Positions 44,046 through 55,906 are shown, numbered from the stretch's first letter. The stretch is DNA of 64,000 bases from Lasiosphaeria ovina (GCA_033439765.1 JAULSN010000009.1:2418001-2482000), one strand, 5' to 3'. The notes: generated by a model not told the origin, from the sequence alone. Program-made: numbers and translations.

Positions 44046-45912
44046 ATGGCCGCTTTCCTACGAATTCGAAAGTGGTTCTTCAAGCCCCCACAACTGACCA
44101 ACTTGATTTCAGCCAATTCAAAGGCCTCGCCCACCTCATTCTCAATTCTCATCATGTCTTCCAGCTCTGGAACTGGTAGGGCGTCCATGAGCACAACAGC
44201 AAGACGCCGAAGCGCTCATGCCGCACCACAGCCCCCAGATTGGAACAATGACTCCAGCCTGTTCGCCTACACGCGCGGGCGATTCGTCTTTGACGAAGAC
44301 CGCCAGATTCAGCAGCGGACAGTCAGGTTTGACATGAATCGACTCGCGCAAATCGCTGCCTCTTCCATCGGAGCAGACCACTGCATCGCCGTCACCAAGT
44401 GCCCCGACGGCATGCACACCAAGGCATACATTTTGCACATGAATGACGGCCGAGAAGTCATTGCCAAAGTCCCAAACCCCAACGCTGGCGTGCCACACTA
44501 CACGACAGCCAGCGAAGTAGCCACCATCGACTTTGTCCGTATCCCCACGCCGTCCGTCCATAGACAAAGGGGCACCTAGAACGCTGACTCTTCTACTGAA
44601 CATCTAGATGCGTGACATCCTCCAAACGCCTGCCCCCAAGGTCCATGCGTGGAGCTCACGGGCCGACGACAACAGTGTGGGCGCCGAGTACATCGTTATG
44701 GAGAAAGCTGTCGGCGAGCCTCTCGAAAGGTTCTGGGACCGTATGAGTGTCTCCGAAAAGCTCAAGGTGCTCATGCAAGTGCTCTCCTACTACAAGTCCT
44801 GGCTTGCCTTCTCCTTCCCGGGCTACGGGAGTCTGTACTATAAATCCGACGGCGGGCCGTCCTCTCTCGCCGTCCACATCCCCGGTGGCGGCCCACCCAG
44901 CGAGCGATTCGCCATCGGCCCCGCAACAGGCCGCGACTGGTACGACGCCGGCCGCTCGTCTCTCGAGTGTGACCGCGGCCCCTGGACCTCGGCCCTCGCC
45001 TACCGCACGGCCATCGCCGCTCGCGAACGCGCCGCCGTCGAACGACTGCCCCCCGCCAGGCAGATGCTCCTGATCACCGGCCCGTCGCCCGAGCTCTACA
45101 CGCCGACCCCCGCCAAGAAACTCTCCGCCCTGGCCGCCCTCGACCCCCTGCTCTCGCGCGTTTTATTAACCGGCAATCCCCTGCTGGTGGCCCCGCGCTT
45201 GTGGCACGACGACCTGCACGGCGAGAACATCTTTGTCGACCCGTCTAACCCTACCCGCATCACCGCCGTGATTGACTGGCAAGGCTGCCAAGTCTCGCCG
45301 CTATTCGACCACAACGCCGTACGCCCCGTGTTTCTCGAGTATTCGTTCGATTCCGCCACGGCCTCCGAAAACGACGCAGCAGCGGCCAAAGACGGTGATG
45401 ACACAGCCCCACCCCCTGCTGCGCCCGACACCTCGGGCATGTCGGACTCGGACCGCGCGGCAGCGCTCAAGGCGTACGTCGACGCGGCAATCTGCGTCGC
45501 CTGGCGCCGGCTCGTGCGCGACGCGGCTCCCGCCCTGCACGACTTGGAAAAGTTCCAGGACTCGACCGAAGGCAGCGTGCTGCAGGTGGCCCGGCGCGTG
45601 TACGAGTACGGCGAGTCGCTGCTGGCGGGGATGGTGCTGGATCTGGAGCCGTCGTTGAAAGACAGGGACGACGTCGACGAGACGGCGATACGGAGCGAAA
45701 TGGATGCCGAGTCAAAAGGGATTGGGTTGATGGCCCAGATGCAGGAGCAGATGGGCGACGACTGGCCGGATAATGGCGTTACGGTCGCGAGGGACTACGG
45801 CAAGGTCAAGGCCACGCTGATACAGGCGAGGGACGATTTGGCCGAGGTGATGTATGGAGAGGATGAGGCAAAGAAAGAGGAGTTCAGGAATACTTGGCCT
45901 TTCAATAATTAG
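44046..45912 (+). CDS. Aminoglycoside-phosphotransferase-fold kinase, AIM9-like (597 aa)
   Basis: Exon 1 is 44046-44534 and exon 2 is 44608-45912. The acceptor CATCTAG is clear; the donor GTCCGT is weak but keeps frame and restores ATIDFMRDILQTPAPKV, as expected in the family. Marks of the APH fold are AYILHMNDGREVIAKVPNP (nucleotide-binding Lys), AEYIVMEKAVGEPLE (hinge), LWHDDLHGENIFVDP (catalytic Asp and Asn, about 363) and VIDWQGC (metal-binding Asp, about 385). Length and motif order match fungal proteins annotated as altered inheritance of mitochondria protein 9. The basic, Ser-rich first 40 residues could be a mitochondrial presequence; a later ATG at 44154 is an alternative start. The substrate is unknown, and antibiotic resistance should not be inferred. 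Confidence 0.8.
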
Positions 45913-47063
45913 GTTTAATTGGTTTTGATGTGGTGAGGGGGTGTATGGTTGTGAATTGTCGGCGGCATAGGAAGGGGATGATAATTATGTCTTCCGATAA
46001 TTAAAACCTGTCTGGTACAGTGTTCTTTACGGCACGTCGTCGCTTTGTATCATAATTAATCCACCTAGTTGAGATTTGGAGTCTGCCTTTCCGCGGTTCG
46101 TTTGGCTTATTAGGAATTATGAACTCTGATCAAGACGTGAAAGCCGGTTGGTCGGAGACATAATTATGTCTCGTGATCCAAGGTTCGTGATTACACTCTA
46201 ATTACAGGCAGTGTGGAGGGGGCAAAACGCTGAGGTCCCCGAAGCTATACTGGAGAGATTCATTCTAAAATAAAATACCAAGGCAACCAATCAATGTGGC
46301 GGACGCACTCACTCAATCACCAACCGGCCTGACCAGTGACTTGCCCAGACTCAGCTCCGATCAATCACAAGTTCTTGAGCGCGGCCAACGATAATATCCT
46401 CAACCCCACTAAGGTGGAGCCATACTCGGCAGCACAGTGCATAATACGGTATATGGACTGTGAATCACACAGCTGTCACGTGGGCTTCACAGTACTGCCT
46501 TCATCTCTTAGCACAACGTAGTCACAAAAAGGCAGCAAAAGGCCATTGGATGTATGTGTAAAAAAAGAAAGAAGTGCCGAATGCTTTGGCTATTACATGT
46601 ACTCCGCAAGGGAGTGCTTTTTAGCTAGACCAAGGCCGCTAGTCTAAAGTGGCTTACGGATAGCTTATTTGACATGACCTTTAGCTTCTTCTTCCTTTGA
46701 TACATAGTAGATTCATCATTCATTCATCTTTCTCTATCTCATTTGCACGCATCAATACCCGAAACCCAGTCGCAGCAATACCGTAAAGTCCCGCAGCAAC
46801 ACGATTCCGTTGCGTTGTGCCAGTCGCACACGACAATCGATGGGCCTCGAAATTGTCGAAAATCGCCCGACGAGGTGAATTATAGGCACAGCCTTTCGCA
46901 GCGCATCCACCGTTGAAGCCCGTTTAGCTAAAGGCATAAGTTAATTGATGTTGTAGGCCAAGATTCGGCCCCGGAAAAGGCCCTGGTTCAATTCTCCTTT
47001 TTAGGTACCTAGCTAGGCTAAAGCTCGTCGTCAGCGGGCTCTAGCAGGTCCTGTTCGTCGCCG
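45913..47063. other. Intergenic, no gene recognised
   Basis: No gene was seen. An 18-bp perfect palindrome (GAGACATAATTATGTCTC) lies at 46155-46172. A tRNA-like T-arm near 46985 was considered and rejected. Confidence 0.45.
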
Positions 47064-47859
47064 TTGAACGCGATTGTCTCGACCCGCAGAACGCTTATAC
47101 CGTCCTCTCTCTCGAACTTGTCTCACACCACCCTCGTGCGCCGTGGCCAGCACCTTGAAGGTAGCGGGCACGCTGCCGTCTCTTGTCAGACGGCGCTCGC
47201 GCTCGCCGAGTACCGCGCCCAGGATAACAGCAGCCACGTACCGCGTGTCGATCCCAAGGCCGTCGTAGAGCTCAAGGTCAAGGGCCTCGAGGTCGTGTCC
47301 CACGCCTACCTACAGTTTATGCGCTACCTTGCCAGAACCCGCGGCAAGAACAACGAGATGTGGGCTAAGAGCCTCAAGCTGCGCGCTCGTGAAATTGACG
47401 TCATGCTCTACGGCGAGGCCAAGGAAAGGGCAGAGATACAGAGCGAAGGGAAAGAAGAGGAGAGGAGAAACAGCAAGCATACGTCGGCGGCTCCGACTCC
47501 ACCCACGGCAGCCCCTCCCTAGAACTTTGCTCCCGTTGCTACATCTAGCGCCCCTCCTGCGTCTGCCTCGGGACAGCCAAGCGGGCCCAGACAGCCAAGC
47601 GGGCCCACTGCGCCAACCACGTCGCCATGGTCCTACAACTATGGCCCACCGGTTGCTCCCCCGACATACGGGCAGCCGCCGTGGGGCCAACCGCCTCAGC
47701 TACCCCAGACGTATCCAAGAGCCTCCCGCATGGCTTCAGCAACAGCAACAGTATCAACAACAACTGGCTATGGCCGCCGCCTACAAGGATTCCCAGGGGC
47801 AGACTGCACCGCCGCATGGGGGTTATGCTCCACCCCCACCGCCCAATGGCCCGGCCTGA
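47064..47859 (+). pseudogene. P/Q-rich hypothetical protein relic
   Basis: The first part, up to TAG at about 47521, encodes a helical segment (VELKVKGLEVVSHAYLQFMR, then MWAKSLKLRAREIDVML). In the same frame past the TAG comes a Pro/Gly/Tyr-rich stretch (SPWSYNYGPPVAPPTYGQPP). Near 47725 the frame shifts by one base, and the continuation QQQQQYQQQLAMAAAYKDSQ ends in PPHGGYAPPPPPNGPA and a stop. The Pro/Gln-rich tail resembles those of RNA-binding or splicing proteins, but no conserved domain is left. One TAG where CAG would fit plus one frameshift indicate a pseudogene; the parent family is unknown. Confidence 0.45.
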
Positions 47860-48660
47860 TTAGCTCACTGTCTATCTCTCCAATGGTATGTACTAGTACA
47901 TCCCAATCCTGCAAAGCCACCAATGCTTACGATGGAATAAACAGATGCATCCATGTTTAAGCGTGCGGTGCGTGGAGATAAGTGTTGAATCGCGATTGGC
48001 CGGCAATAGAAAAGTCTGGTCGGAATTTCATTTCTTGGGGTTTTGTCGCAATCTGCTTCACATGAGTTTCTATTTGATGTGCAGTGGCCGTTGTGGCCTT
48101 GACCCGCTGCGATGACCAGGTATCGAATAAAATGTTCGTCATTTGCCATTGCTCTGTTAGCTTCTTGACTCCCCGTCTTAATACCCGGCGGGGAGAAAAT
48201 CACATCTTTTTCGCTCTTCGCCTAATTATCCTAAAAGGAAGGAGGAGGTGAACGGGGGTGCGTTTATCCCATCCCGACTATAGCTCGACGTCAAGGACAA
48301 CATATATGAAAGTTAACTTGCCACTACCTTAGTAATCTTGTTCAAGATACAGAGGCAGTGTGTACGACAATTGGCGCGGGTGCTTGCCGTAGCTAACTAC
48401 TTCACACATGGCTGTTATTTGCCTGGACTTGTGTCTGAGAACCGAGTCATCTAGAGGCGACATTGAAGAGTCGACGACAAACAAAACACGATTATCGAGA
48501 CCACGGATTTCCGTTGGGCTAAGTATGGAGGTTTGCCTACTATTACACTGTTGTTGTGCCTCACGAACGTCTCACGGGTCCGCAAACAAGGGGGCGATGA
48601 AATTATGAACAAGAGTCACACTCACCGCGGGTAAAGGCCAATAACTACCGTGCATTCAGT
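47860..48660. other. Intergenic, no gene recognised
   Basis: No gene was seen in about 800 bp upstream of the deaminase-like gene. Confidence 0.45.
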
Positions 48661-50273
48661 ATGGAACTCGGTTCAAAGCATGATGGACATCCACCTAACA
48701 CCATGAAAGACACCAAGGCGAAGCAGGCAGAGGAGGCGGCGGCCCGCATCGTGTGGGCAGGCCACGCTCTCGCCTTCCTGACCGAGAAGCAAGACGCGGG
48801 CTTCGACCGCGCGGAGGACTCCGACTCTAATGCAACCCGCGAAAACGAAGACGAAGAGCGGAGCACGTTTGAGGGCGCGGGCCACGGCGGCGTGGTGGCC
48901 GAGCTCGACAGGTCAAGCCCCAACTCGGCCCGACCCTACCGGGAGCGCTTCCTCGACAGCGCCGCGCAGCTCCTCTCGCCGAGCGATGCCTGGGGCCACG
49001 TGGTCGCGACGGCGCTGCGCGAGTTTGACGATCGCGTCGAGGTCGACGTGGCGCGCAACGACGGCTTCACATCACTCCCCAAGCGCCCCGGCGAGATCCA
49101 CGCCGTCCTGGCCCTCTGCCACAGGCTCGGCGGCTTCCTGGCTGGTGCTGTGCTCCGAGGTGGGGGTCATGTCTGCCAATATTTCTGGCCGCCCCTTTAT
49201 TTTTACCCCTGAACTCACCTACCTATTCGAACTCATGCGGCTTGCTAGCTAACCCTGACGCAGGAGAATTCGAAAACGAAGTCATCGCCTTCAACAGCCA
49301 GCGCGTCGACGCGTGGGCGCGCGACCTGGAGCACGCGCTGCGCGAGACAGCCCCGGCGCCGGCGCGAGGCAACAGCATCCGGCGGGGAAGCGGCATGGCG
49401 AGCCTGACGCCCGCGCACAGGACGTGGATCGAGATGCGGCGGCTGCTGTGGTTTCCGCGCATTGCCACCTTCACCCCGACGGGCTTGCGTTACCACCGGC
49501 AGCAGCTCGTGCGGCGGGCGTACGCGTGCGTCAGCTCGCCGGCCGTGCACGCGCTGATCCACACGACACACCCAGAGAGCGCGGAGGCGGCCTGGCGGCG
49601 CCTGTGCGCGCTGGCGCGGCCCGTCTACGACTGCGGCGTGCTGCAGCAGATCGCCGCGCAGCGGCCGCGGTTCCGGCGCGTGCGGTTTCAGCTGGTGATG
49701 CAGACGCAACAGCCGCAGCGGCTGCGCCGGCGCTACCGCCTGGCCGCCGACGCCGCGTGCCACCGCCTCGGCCTCGCGCCCATGCCGGCTGGCTGGCGCC
49801 CGCGCCCCGACTTCGTCGCCGCATGCCGCCGCCCCCGCGCCCTGCACGCCGAGATGCAGCTCGTGGCGCGCTACTACGGCCCGCCGCCGCCGTACCTGGT
49901 TGTCGATCCCCAGCAACGCAGCCGCGGCCGACAGCGCCACCCGACGCTGCTGTATTTCGGGACCAGCCGCCAGCCGTGCCTGCTGTGCGCGGGCCTGCTG
50001 TGCTCGCTGCCGCGCGGCGAAGGCGGGCGCGGCCCCATCGCCACCCGGCCCAGCCACGGCGAGTGCCATCCCGTGTGGGGCGTGCCGGCGCCCGCAGCCA
50101 AGGAGGTCGCTGTCGCGCTGCGCAGCCTCGAGATGGTCCTCGTCGGCAAGATCCTGGCGTGTTTGCGCGAGAATTTGGGAGACGCCGTCCGCCGCCTGTT
50201 TGTCCAGCCCCGCGACGGGCATAGGTTGACCTGGCGCAAGGTCGGGATGAGAGGCGGGCCGTCTGCCGGGTGA
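48661..50273 (+). CDS. Nucleic-acid/nucleotide deaminase-domain protein, OTT_1508-like (about 502 aa)
   Basis: Exon 1 is 48661-49159, the intron 49160-49263 ends in ACGCAG after a CTAAC-type branch site, and exon 2 is 49264-50273. The join gives AVLRGEFENEVIAFNSQRV and a length divisible by three. The C-terminal half carries the cytidine-deaminase-fold signature: LHAEMQLVARYY (zinc-binding His and proton-shuttle Glu, about 360) and RQPCLLCAGLL (PCxxC, about 404), followed by HGECHPVWGVP. This pattern fits the fungal-expanded OTT_1508-like deaminase family (PF14441). The N-terminal half is helical and Arg-rich. Members are suspected to act on nucleic acids or nucleotides, possibly in defence; no substrate is known. 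The region is very GC-rich, which creates long antisense open frames. Confidence 0.8.
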
Positions 50274-50926
50274 GTTTGTTTGCGTGGCGCGTTGAATGCT
50301 GTGTTTGTATTTTTGTTTCTTGACTAGTTAGCTGACTTGCTGCGAGGGGAGGAGACGGGTTGAACATAGGGCTGCCGCTGGGTCGTGGGCGAGGATACGC
50401 AGACTGTGTCGATTCCCGTTTGGGCTGAGACGGAGACGTAATCTCGCGGGGGTTTGATATTTTGGACTGTATTGGATGATGAGCAAGATGAGGGGAAACA
50501 TGTTTCCTCGCGTCGGTTAGTTAGTTAGGTTGGACAGTTTGGAAGTTTGGATGATGCGCGGTTGAGTTGTCATATCGAACAGGGCAGGTTACCTTTATAC
50601 CACCCCCTAAGTACAACATTTTCTGACCATATCTGGATTAATTAGTCGCAGAGACTGGGCAGGGGGTGAGGTAACGCGAGCACCTCCCCGAGCCGAGGTG
50701 AGCTCAAGGAAGCGATTTGTTGGCCCGACTATAGTTACCGTGATCTAAACTGGGCTACACGTGTGTCACGAACCCAGTTTTCGAAAACCAGTCCACCACC
50801 AAGTACTATTATTTAAGGGATCCCTTGTTTAAGTTTAATTACCTTCCAAAAATACAAGTAATAGACCCTTCGAAGCTACCACGCCTTCTCAAGTTCGTGG
50901 AGGGTAGCTTCAATGTACCTGAGTCA
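50274..50926. other. Intergenic, no gene recognised
   Basis: No gene was seen downstream of the deaminase-like gene. Confidence 0.45.
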
Positions 50927-51090
50927 AATTCAGTTCTTTAAGAAGCAATCTACTCATTACAGATAATGTTTTACCGATACAGACTAACTGTGTTATGGAA
51001 ATGGCCATCGGAGAGAGTAGGTACCTAGTAAGTGGATTTGGAAAGTGGAATTACAAGGGCACGCAAAGGAAGAGTGCTAGGGACAGCGCA
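50927..51090. repeat. Dispersed repeat copy 2 (less mutated)
   Basis: Pairs with 22674-22825 (see there). This copy keeps G and C at many positions where the other has A or T, so it is closer to the ancestral sequence. Adjacent DNA to about 51352 has a 91-codon minus-strand frame without a recognised product. Confidence 0.6.
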
Positions 51091-51619
51091 TGTCTACTCG
51101 GTCTGCTCCGGGTAGGTTTTGTCGTTCCAGACGAGGGGCTGGTTCGGATCGTGGGGCGGATAGTCCCAAAGAGACAAGGGGCATAGCCCGTTCAGAGTAC
51201 AAATTGAGCTTACTATAGTAGTGCTGCGGGATCTTGGTCACATTGCTGAAGCAGATGAAGTGAAGCGAGGGCTGCCCGACATCGAACTTGAAGAACAGGA
51301 TCATGAAAGCGGCTATGATCCGCTGATTATATTGTCGATCACTAGGTATCAAGGTTACTTGAGCTGATATTTTTTAATGTCCTGAAGTTGTTATAGATGG
51401 TTGGGATTGCTTCGCAGACTGATGTCTTGATACAAAAGGTGTACATCTAAATTCAGACTTCTAAACCAGATAATTTACTTACTCAAGGCAACTTATAACG
51501 TCAGGGTGTCACCACGTTGGTCATCAATGCAAACAACAAAGTAGAAGAGGTTCGGGACCCCATCTTATCCCGAAATGCCGAATCTGACGCCACCACTCAA
51601 CCCACCAGACGAACCCTAA

Positions 51620-52345
51620 TTAAAGCAAACACACCACGCCAACCCCAAGCGCCGCCAGCCAGGGCAAACACGCTCTGGCGTCTGTGGAGCGGAGCCCGAA
51701 AGACGACTTCGTGCTTGTACTAGTGCTGGCCGCCACGGCACCGGAGCTTGTCGTCGGGGGCGGAGTAGTGTCGGAGACGCCGCTACTGGACGTCGGCGAG
51801 CCCGACCCGCTGCTCGAGCCGTCGTCGGAGCTGCTGCCCGTGCCCGAGCCGCCCCCGGCAATGTACGGACAGGGATTGCACTCGCCAAAGGAGAAGCCGC
51901 ACGTCTTGCCCAGGAGACAGGTCCAGCCGCGGCCGACTGTTGGGTCTCTGGGGCAGTTGTCGATGCCGGTGCACGTGTGGCTTCCCGAGCCGGTGCCTGT
52001 GCCGGATCCTGGCGAGGGCTGTGATTTGTTAGAGGTCTCGTCTTTTTTTTGTTCGGTTTGTGGTTGTAGTCCATGACTTACCGCCGACACGGTGCCGCAC
52101 TTGGTGGCGTCGCCCACGGGGCAGCACGCCGGGTTTGTCGCTTCGTTGATGCACGTATACCCGTTCGCACAGCAGCCGCCGGCGCAGCAGCCGTCGATGG
52201 TGCAGCACCCGCCGCTGGGGCAGCCAAACGTCGTGATGGAGCAGGTCAGCAGCGGGCCGACGCTGATCGAACCCGACTGCGCCTGCACAGCCTGCGGCAG
52301 CGGGAGGGAAAAGAGAAGGGCGAGCGGTAAGAGTTTGTCGAGCAT
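51620..52345 (-). CDS. Cysteine-rich GPI-anchored-type surface protein (220 aa spliced)
   Basis: It begins with a signal peptide (LLPLALLFSLPLPQAVQA). A Cys-rich module follows (FGCPSGGCC, DGCCAGGCC, NPACCPVG), with pairs of adjacent cysteines like fungal extracellular Cys-rich proteins. A second Cys motif (TCLLGKTCGFSFGECNPCPY) is next, then a Ser/Thr/Gly-rich stalk and a C-terminal hydrophobic tail (CLPWLAALGVGVVCLL), as in GPI-anchored proteins. An intron at 52081-52019 (GTAAGT, TCTAAC, CACAG) is exactly 63 nt, so its retention would keep the frame and insert 21 hydrophilic residues (241 aa). It should be located at the cell wall or plasma membrane. Adhesion or effector roles are possible but not shown. 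Confidence 0.75.
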   Translation of the reverse strand: MLDKLLPLALLFSLPLPQAVQAQSGSISVGPLLTCSITTFGCPSGGCCTIDGCCAGGCCANGYTCINEATNPACCPVGDATKCGTVSAVSHGLQPQTEQKKDETSNKSQPSPGSGTGTGSGSHTCTGIDNCPRDPTVGRGWTCLLGKTCGFSFGECNPCPYIAGGGSGTGSSSDDGSSSGSGSPTSSSGVSDTTPPPTTSSGAVAASTSTSTKSSFGLRSTDARACLPWLAALGVGVVCLL

Positions 52346-53168
52346 CGTGGTGAGGCCTTGGTTTGATCTTGACTAACCCTTTTCTGCTGCTTCAAAGTGA
52401 TGGGGCTAATTGTTTCGCGCGACGGAAAGCTGGGAGGCTCTTGGCTTTAATTATTTGCCTTCGCGGCGGCCAGAACCTTTTAAGTCCGAGGACAGGCCAT
52501 GCGCCGCAGAAATACCTGCCCATCTTTCCATAACCAGCCTAGCGAATCTGATAGGAGCCAAGCGACGGCGAAGGTGATTTGTCGGCCGGGCCTGTGTTGG
52601 CGGCGAAAAGACCGGGGCATCTTTCAGCTGCTTTCAAAGACCCAATAAATCGGGTCCTAGAACGGGAAAACGCCTTAAAGCTGCAACCCACAGATCGGAA
52701 TCTAGACTAGTCTGGGCAGGGGTTGCAAAAAACAGGATTTGCCACCCAAACTGACACCGGGTTTCCTTTTCCGCTTTTCCTTCCCCGGAGTTGAGCAATA
52801 GCCACCCTACTATGTAACTTATCTCAGCAAGCTTAGGCCGTTCGGTACCAATGCGTTGGCTTTTTAAGTCGCCCAAGAGTTGCACCGCGAGGTAGGTTTG
52901 GAGGAAGCTTGATGTTCAGACGCTTCGAAGTGCAAGCTACATACGAAGGAAGGCGACAGACGATAGTCATGTTGATTGGGTGACCATCCGCAAACGTAGG
53001 GCTACTACCTATTGCTACCCGGGCACGTGCGACCCCGCCTCCGACGGTTCCGACCCCATCGTCGCGTTGGGCCGTCTTTGGCAGCTGCAGTAGACTGTCG
53101 TTGAAACCTATCCCACCTTTCCAAGTAGAACTAATTCCAACAACCCGCAAACTGCACAAGTTCAAACC
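52346..53168. promoter_or_regulatory. Divergent intergenic region
   Basis: It separates the start of the Cys-rich surface protein from the start of the first HET gene. Minus-strand frames at 52634-52885 and 52833-53165 have no recognised product. It probably holds both promoters. Confidence 0.35.
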
Positions 53169-55521
53169 ATGGCCGACGCCGTGATCGAGAGAGCCAACCT
53201 GAGAAACGATGATGGGGTGAATACAGTTCCATAAAATCCCACTCCTCGGGTTCTAACACTCTCACTCCCACCAGAGAGGGCGGTTGTGTGCACAATGTGC
53301 CGAGATCGACTTTGCCGGCTTTTCCAGACAACCCAACGAGTACAGACTCGGCATCAAGCGAGACGTCGGCTTCTCGGCTCGGCAGTGTCCGTTTTGCTGG
53401 CTGGTGTGGGTCTCGCGTGCCGGCGACGGCCACTACCCGTGGGATCGACAAGTCACGGTGAAATGGGACGAGGAGGGCGGCGGTTTCTCCGCCATGGGCT
53501 CGACCCCCAGCCCCATCGTATTCCTGGCAAAAGATGACGACGGCACCACGGAGACGCCGCATGGCTTCGGGCGTCTGGTCCAGCCCCAGATCCCTCCAGA
53601 TCTGCTGCGGAGATGGCTGTACACTTGCGAGAAGCATCACCACGCCGAGTGCCGGCCCCTACCGCTGCGCTTTGGTCCGGTCCCCGGCCGCGTGAACCAG
53701 CCGCTGCGCTTCCTCCGGGCCATCGATGTCCGCGAGGAGCGGTTGGTCGAAATCACGGCCCCCGAGAGGTATGTGGCCCTCAGCTACGTCTGGGGCCGGG
53801 CACCGAGCTTCCGGCTGCTGAGAAGTAACCTCGCAAGGCTGTACGAGCCTCGTGGCCTTGGAACCATTCAGAGCGAGCTGTCGCAGACGGTCAAGGACGC
53901 AATGCGGCTGGTGGCCCTGATGGGGGAGCGATACCTGTGGATCGACGCCCTGTGTCTCGTGCAGGACGACGGACAGGATATGGCGCACGGCATCGAGAAT
54001 ATGGATATCATTTACGAGGGCGCCCTCGCTACCGTGATTGCCGCAAACGGAAAGGACCAAAACAGTGGCCTGACGGGTATCCGTTACGACGTGGAACGCC
54101 TTGCCCAGCAACCTGTCAGGGAGGTAGTGCCGGGCGTCGAGTTGGCCGTATTCACTGGGGGTATGTCCGAGTACCTCGGGACGACTCACTACTCGTCCCG
54201 GGGCTGGACGTAAGCGACTTGAGATTGACATAGCTCCACCACCATTAACACATTGGCGTAATTGCAGTGCTAACATCTTTGTGTCAGAATGCAGGAGCAG
54301 GTTCTCTCACGGCGGTGCCTCATCTTCGTCGACGGCCGCATCTTCTTCCGCTGCCACGCGGCACGCTTCTCCGAAGACACGATCTGGGACCAGCACCCGA
54401 TGCAGGCGCGCCCCGAAGACCCATCGGGCGCGAGCATCGCGACGCCGTTTCTCCCCGAATCCATCCCGGACCCCGTCGGCGCGTACCTCGAGCAGGTGCT
54501 GCGGTTCACGGGCCGCCACCTGACCAAGCCCGACGACGACGCCGTCCGCGCCCTGTCGGGGATCCTGACGCGGCTCGCCGTCGCCGCCAGCTCGGGGCTG
54601 CTGTGCGGGCTGCTGACGTCCGCGTTCGACGTTTGCCTCCTGTTCTGGCACCCGAGCTTCTGGCAGCAGGGCTTCCGCGACGTCCGCCGGCGGCCCACCT
54701 TCCCGAGCTGGTGCTGGGCTGGCTGGGCGGGCGTTGCCGTGACGGCGCTTCCAGATGACAAGTCGACGCCCGGCGGAGACCCCAAGACCTGGCTGGTGAC
54801 GTGCACAGAGGATATCGTGTACTATGTTTACGATCCTTTGTCATCATCTCAAGGGAGTAACGAGGCCGCGACAGCGCCTTCCCCCGCGGCTCCTATCATC
54901 CGCCGTGTCTGGACCCCCTCGGACCAAGCTCGGTTGACATCGGGTCAGTGGGGATATGGACGACAATGCTCCGATTTGGTGGACGCACACGACCGCGATA
55001 TAGTCAACTGGCATGCAATTCCGCGAGCGTACCCAATGCTGTACTTCCGCGCGCGCACCATCCGCGCCGGCAGTTTCGAAATGCGCCTCTCACGCTTTGA
55101 CAACGTCGTGGTCTGGCCCAAATACAATAGCAACAATACCAATAACTACGATGCCTCCTCGGCGGCGGGTAACTTTGCGGTCAGCGACGTGGGGCTGCTC
55201 TGGGAAGAGCTACGTGCTGAGCGGGCGTGTGAATTGGTGTTGCTGTCAAGGGCAGAGTATTATGAGAGCTTCCAGCTAGAGTGGATGCTGGCGGGCAAGA
55301 CTCGGCCGGCAACGGCACAAGAAGGGATTGATGCGGGACTGTATGTGACGCCGGATCGGCCGGTTGTGTGGGCGCTTTTGGTAGTACGGCAGGAGGCAAC
55401 AGCTGGAGATGGTAGTAGTCAAGGCCAAGCCTTTGGGGAGAGGAGGGCTTTGGGATTTGTCTATCAGGACCGGCTGGGCGAGTTTGAGGGGCTGGGAGTG
55501 CGAGAGGTTGTACTGGCTTAG
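53169..55521 (+). CDS. HET (heterokaryon incompatibility) domain protein 1 (738 aa)
   Basis: Exons: 53169-53216, 53275-54209, 54288-55521, with GTGAAT and GTAAGC donors and TTCTAAC/GCTAAC branch sites. They sum to 739 codons including stop. A zinc-ribbon-like N-terminus (LCAQCAEIDF, then CPFCW) precedes the HET domain: RYVALSYVWGRAP (about 180), RYLWIDALCLVQDD (about 236), GALATVIAANGKD, and SSRGWTMQEQVLSRR (about 325). The region after the HET core is divergent and its function is unknown. HET proteins trigger programmed cell death when unlike individuals fuse, and HET domains are frequent N-terminal effectors of fungal NLR-like proteins. This one has no NACHT or WD repeats. It sits in tandem with a second HET gene 385 bp downstream. 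Confidence 0.9.
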
Positions 55522-55906
55522 GATCACGCTCAGTAATTATACATCAGCAGGCTCGGCAAATTTTGCGTCTTGAACTTTTGATATTGGGATGCCTCTTGTT
55601 TATTACCAAAATATGATAGCTTATACTCAGTACCTGTTACTATATACGCCAGTGCAGGGTAGCATGGCATGTGGGCCTTGGGGCCATCTTGATTGGATGG
55701 TGTTGGAACTTGGGTTGTGTCAATGAGTTGGGCATTTGGGCACCACGTGAGGGCCGTGGTGGTATTGCCCCTCCACCCTTACACACGCTCCTATGCAGTG
55801 AAGGATATAGATAAAGACATTCCCGCCTCCGCAGCACCCGGTAAGTCGCCTCTACCTCAACCTTTGAAACAGTCCCACCAGGCCCTACACAGAAACCCTC
55901 AAAACC
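55522..55906. promoter_or_regulatory. Spacer between the two HET genes
   Basis: This 385-bp spacer should contain the 3' end of the first and the promoter of the second HET gene. No motif was recognised. Confidence 0.35.

Noticed and set aside
46950..47010. Possible tRNA (T-arm-like GGTTCAATTC)
   Set aside because: No acceptor stem, D-arm or anticodon stem can be paired around it.
49245..50367. Three long overlapping frames (325, 303 and 278 codons) around the deaminase gene
   Set aside because: They are shadows caused by GC-rich third positions. Only the +3 frame carries HAE and PCxxC motifs and matching splice sites.
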